The notes beneath the pieces were generated by a model that was given only the letters and a program-made list of their open reading frames with translations, was not told where the DNA came from and did no database searches. DNA of 64,000 nt from Bolinopsis microptera. Lineage: Eukaryota > Ctenophora > Tentaculata > Lobata > Bolinopsidae. Where the stretch lies: contig NC_087084.1 in NCBI RefSeq assembly GCF_026151205.1, forward strand, positions 12,365,453 to 12,429,452, given 5' to 3'. Both the position numbers and the translations under genes were made by a program. Of the stretch, positions 59,741 through 64,000 are shown piece after piece; position 1 is the first letter of the stretch; every line of letters begins with the position of its first letter.

Positions 59741-62700
59741 CTTCATCGTAGTTGTCAGGTGTATCACTGTAGTAGTACATCCTCCTCTCTACAGACCTTC
59801 TCAGGACAACACACTTGCCCAGGTAGTTCTGGATAAAGTTGGCCCTGTCTGCGGCAGAGTCTACCTTGATGTTCTTATCCACTTGAGCACTGTTGTCAAT
59901 CAGCCACATGCTCTTAAAGTTAGAGCTAATGAACCTCACGTCTTTCTTGTAAGTTTGAGCAATCATTGTGGGAGTAAACTCTCTTCTGCAAGATTCATGG
60001 TCGAAGACAGCGTTTCCGAAGGCTCTTCCAGGGCCAACTTGCATGATGTAGCTGTAACCAGAGTAAACCTCTTCCCAGCCTTTTTGTGCGATTCTTGCCA
60101 TTTCGGGGGCGGTTGGTGGGCTGGCCGTGAAGGAATGGTATGAGACCAATTTGTAATCACTCACGCACACCACACATCGGCTGAAAACAGCAGTGTAAAG
60201 TAATTTGGTTAGTAGCAAGACGTTCTTATTACTAATTTTATTCACCATGATTAATGCTCTGCTTATGGACATAATTAAAGTATCAGTACTGTTACAAATT
60301 TTTGTTAAAACCTTATGTATTTATCACGTGCTTCTGCCACTCCAATATCGCCATCAGGGTAGAAAGCACTGCAAGACTGCTGTTTAGGCACACGGGTCGT
60401 CATCCAATAGGAATAATCCTGGTCACTGTTCAGACAGTTCTCTCTTTGGCACTTCATCACACTCATGGGGTAGAAATCTCTCCAGCAGGACCCCGGTTTG
60501 GAGAGATGCTGGCCAATAACCATCTTGTCAACTGAACAAAGATAAATTAGATGGAGCAGTTACTTTATAAGCGGCACACAGAAGATCAGCAAATGAAACC
60601 TTCTCAAGCACCCTCTCTCTCTATCAGATGAAGCGTTCTTTCTCTTGGAGACCTGGTGTCGAGGTTACTGAAGGAGCCCCACCCTCGTGAAACTCACGCT
60701 GCCGCTTGAAACAGGTTGAACTTGGCAGACTCAGCAGCCCCACTACCCAAGATCATGCATATCGTGCTGTCAATGACATGTCTCATCTCTCTTAATACGA
60801 GAGAGGTCAGATCTCTTGCAGAGGATGAGAAATGTTCAGGAAATATGAAAAGTAGCAGATCATATGAGGGTAACAAGTTGGGTAGCCTTATGCCAAGGAC
60901 AACGCTGGAAATCAGTAAATTTTACTTACCGTCCATGAACATGAACGAATACCCGGTCCAGAGCTCAGTCATACCGTCCAGACACTTTGGCGGGGTGGTG
61001 GTTTGAGAGTGGAATGCCATGATGTAGGGGTTCAGTTGGATGTTGCTTCCAGGGGGTCCAGGAAGACCAGTTTGCCCTCGGGGTCCTGGAATAACACATG
61101 ATGGTAGGTTAAAACTATCTCATTTTCATCTTTTAGCATGCTTAGGATTGAGGAATCCACTTGAAAAAAGACTTCGACAAAAATTACCTGGTGCACCAGA
61201 TGGACAGTCAGATGTATCGAAGGATTGTCCAGGAGGTCCCTTTATTCCCTTGATTCCGTCAATACCTGAGGGGCCTGGTGGTCCTCGGGGGCCACCAGAT
61301 CCATCAGCTCCGTCAAATCCCTGTTGTGTAGCAAAGTTACGGCTGGTATAAAGTTTAAAACATTCCGTGATGATTTGAAAGCAAAAAGATCCATGTCAGA
61401 GTAGACTCATCGACAAAATTATCATCAAAGATTACTTACAGGAGGTCCAGGGGGTCCTTGGCCAGAAGCACCATCTTCACCAGCAGCACCAGGGGATCCA
61501 GGGTTTCCTCTGGGACCCGAAGTTCCGTCTCTTCCGGCGTTACCATCATATCCACGGTCTCCTTTAACTCCTGGGCCTCCATCTTTACCGGGGCTACCGT
61601 TACCTCCAGGTGAGCCATTATTTCCTCGAGCTCCAGGTGATCCTGTAGTGAAACAAATTCAGTGAAGTTTTTGCTATCAAAATTCAAATGCTGAATTTTA
61701 AGCGAGTTTAATAAATTTTTATATTTGAAGCTCTGACTAGTTTCACAAAACAACTAAATTACCTGCAGTTCCCATAAGACCATCATTTCCAGGCAGGCCT
61801 GAACCTCCAGGGCTACCAGGATTACCAGAGTTACCCCTGTCTCCTTTTTGTCCATTTCTTCCAGGTGTTCCAGCACCTCCTTGTAGGCCAGGAGATCCTG
61901 CAGATCCGGGGCTTCCAGGGCTACCAGGTGTACCACTGTCTCCTTTCAGTCCCATGGCACCGGGAGAACCAGGTCGTCCATCATTGCCGTTTCTGCCATT
62001 GCCGTCTAAACCAGCTCTACCAGGTTCTCCTTTAGCTCCAGCTCCTCCTGGGGTTCCGGCAGATCCTGGGCTTCCCTGTGAGAAAAATGTTTTAAATTTT
62101 AAGTTTCTTTGAGGTTTGCTTTGCCGATAAGTATAAAAAATGTAGCTTAAGGACGACATTTACAATTAAAGATAAAGCAGACTTACAGGGTTTCCTGGAT
62201 TTCCATTGCGGCCAGCGAGTCCCTTCATTCCAGCAGCTCCATCTCTTCCAGGAATTGATCGCCCAGGGTCTCCCTTAGCTCCAGCCCCTCCAGGAGTCCC
62301 GGAAGATCCGGGGTTACCAGGACTTCCGCGAGCTCCTGGGTTGCCGCCCCTTCCGGGGCTTCCTTTGCCTCCGTCTCTGCCGGCGGTTCCAGGGTCGCCC
62401 CGTCCTCCAGGTGACCCGTTTAAACCATCTTTACCGTTAAGACCGGGTTCACCTTTAGCTCCACCTTGTGAACTTCCCTGAAAACAGATGTGTTATTTCA
62501 TATTTAAGGTAATGATTCAATTAGGAAACAATAAAGCTTACAAAACGTTATGAACAGATTAAAATGTATTAGTATTTAGAAAAGTCTTCAACTTACGGGG
62601 AGTCCTGCTCGTCCAGCGTCTCCCTTGAGTCCAGCACCACCATCTCTTCCATTCATTCCAGGTTCTCCCTTAGCACCTGAAGCACCAGGGGTACCTGGAG

Positions 62701-64000
62701 TACCAATTCCATCAGCTCCCTTCATTCCAGGGCCTCCCGGGTTACCAGCTCTACCTTGACTTCCCTTTGCACCAGCTGCTCCCATAGCACCAGGGGTTCC
62801 AGGGTTACCTGGAGATCCGAAGTTGCTGACAGTTGCTCCTTTAGCTCCATCACGTCCGGGACGTCCAGCGGTACCAGGCTCACCCTGAATGTTTTATCGT
62901 AAACTAATAAATACTTTTGCTTTTGAAAAACCAACCAATATTCCCAGTGCACGGTTTTACGATAAAATTGAAAAAGACTTAAAAAAATATAAAATCTATT
63001 TACCTTAGCTCCGGGGGTTCCAGGAACGGAAGGTCCAGGTGACCCAGGGGGTCCAGGAGGAGCATTAATAGTTCCAGAATCTCCTTTTATTCCAGCTCTT
63101 CCTGGTGCACCATCTCGACCAGGTGTTCCTGCTAATCCAGCATCACCCTTAGATCCAGGGAGACCATTTGACCCTGGGAGGCCGTCCTTTCCTGGGGAAC
63201 CAAGTCCTCCAGATCGGCCAGGCATACCAGCATTTCCTGGGGTACCCATATCTCCTTTTGTACCGGGGGTTCCAACTCCAGGGGCTCCAGCGTTACCTTT
63301 GGAGCCCAATGCCCCGGGGTTTCCTGGTCGACCATCACTACCAGGAAGTCCTGCAAGTCCAGAATCTCCCTTTGTTCCAGCGGTTCCAGGGGTTCCGGGT
63401 GATCCGGGGGTTCCAGGGTTTCCTCTATCTCCTTTAGTCCCTAATCCGCCATTTCGTCCCTAAAGACTTATGTATTAAAATATCAAAATAACTCCTGATG
63501 AGAAAAGAGATTTGACCAAATGGCTTTGTGAAAAAATGTTTGTTTGGTGAATTCAAACAGCTATCTGATATCTGACTAAAATCTTTCAAAATGTGCTTAC
63601 ATCATTTCCAGGCCGCCCTGGTAGTCCATCTTTACCAGGATTTCCAGAAGAACCACCCAAACCCATATCTCCCTTCATTCCAGGCTGACCAGGAACGCCG
63701 TCTTTGCCAGGAGAACCATCATTACCGGAACGACCAGCAATTGCTCTTCCAGGTTCACCTTTAGCTCCATCTTTAGCAGCTCGACCAGGTAAACCAGCGT
63801 CTCCCTTAGATCCACCCATACCAGCAGATCCAGGACTTCCTCTTTCTCCAGGGTTTCCATCTCGGCCAGGCAGACCTGGATTACCCTAAAGAAGTATGAT
63901 ATTTTAGTATATTCATATTTCTGTGGTGCTTTCATCAATAGGGCAAGTTATCTAATTGTGATAAATGATATCAAGAAAAGAATTGATGATAAGTTTAACA
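59736..64000 (-). CDS. Type IV collagen alpha chain, unit B (5' part beyond the window)
   Basis: Minus-strand exons, 3' to 5': 59736-60180, 60312-60531, 60930-61085, 61188-61320, 61440-61642, 61763-62075, 62187-62477, 62597-62884, 63004-63459, 63601-63885, continuing past 64000. All join in phase. The Gly-X-Y helix shows short interruptions and KGD/KGE triplets. NC1 begins [14 protein letters not shown]. The first NC1 half has [21 protein letters not shown] and SRCVVC. The second half, in a single exon, has GYSYIMQ, ESCRREF and GKCVVL. It has 9 cysteines in all, and the second half lacks the same four as unit A. Exon structure around NC1 equals that of unit A (156/220/445 nt against 138/232/448 nt), so the units are tandem duplicates in the same orientation. 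It would function as a subunit of the basement-membrane network. Confidence 0.9.
60695..60707 (+). promoter_or_regulatory. Complementary element B1, intron before proximal NC1
   Basis: CACGCTGCCGCTT on the plus strand lies in the intron between the shared first NC1 exon (60930-61085) and the proximal NC1 exon (60312-60531). This is the same intron that holds A1 in unit A. Complementary partners B2a and B2b lie after the proximal stop codon. Confidence 0.55.

Overview
The window is nuclear DNA of an animal. Genes are split by AT-rich GT-AG introns, the coding families are metazoan (type IV collagen, class A GPCRs with LDLa ectodomains, a HNK-1-type carbohydrate sulfotransferase), and minisatellites and foldback repeats are abundant. 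Clustered type IV collagen genes and very long LDLa-GPCRs would suit an early-branching invertebrate such as a ctenophore or placozoan, but the species cannot be fixed from the sequence. All exon models were built by eye from reading frame, splice sites and splice phase.

Layout. 0.6-5.0 kb (+): an eight-exon Golgi sulfotransferase. 8.0-8.7 kb (-): an intronless gene of unknown function. 8.7-15.5 kb: gene-free, repeat-bearing DNA. 15.6-22.2 kb (+): an LDLa ectodomain GPCR whose cytoplasmic tail is a 66-unit array of a 45-bp repeat. 23.5-25.8 kb (-): a partial gene of unknown function in at least seven small exons. 26-38 kb: foldbacks, dispersed repeats and an almost perfect 2 x 2.9 kb palindrome that encodes the same small protein on both arms, ending beside a decayed copy of exon 1 of the next gene. 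38.2-42.1 kb (+): a second LDLa-GPCR, paralogous to the first but with an extra N-terminal domain and no repeat tail. 43.8-64 kb (-): two type IV collagen units in head-to-tail tandem, the second running off the window.

Main observation. Each collagen IV unit carries two alternative C-terminal NC1 blocks. The first NC1 exon is followed by a proximal block with its own stop codon (second NC1 half in one exon, 8-9 Cys in the full NC1) and then, less than about 1.1 kb further, by a distal block of 5-6 exons. The distal block lacks a first NC1 exon but enters in the same splice phase (phase 1). Joining it to the shared exon gives a complete 12-Cys (unit A) or 14-Cys (unit B) NC1. The proximal NC1s of both units have lost the same four cysteines. 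Complementary 11-15 nt elements (core CGCTGCCGCTT) lie in the intron before the proximal block and again after its stop codon, in both units. They would pair in the pre-mRNA and loop out the proximal block. I propose a mutually exclusive NC1 switch. An independent NC1-only gene behind each collagen is the main alternative.
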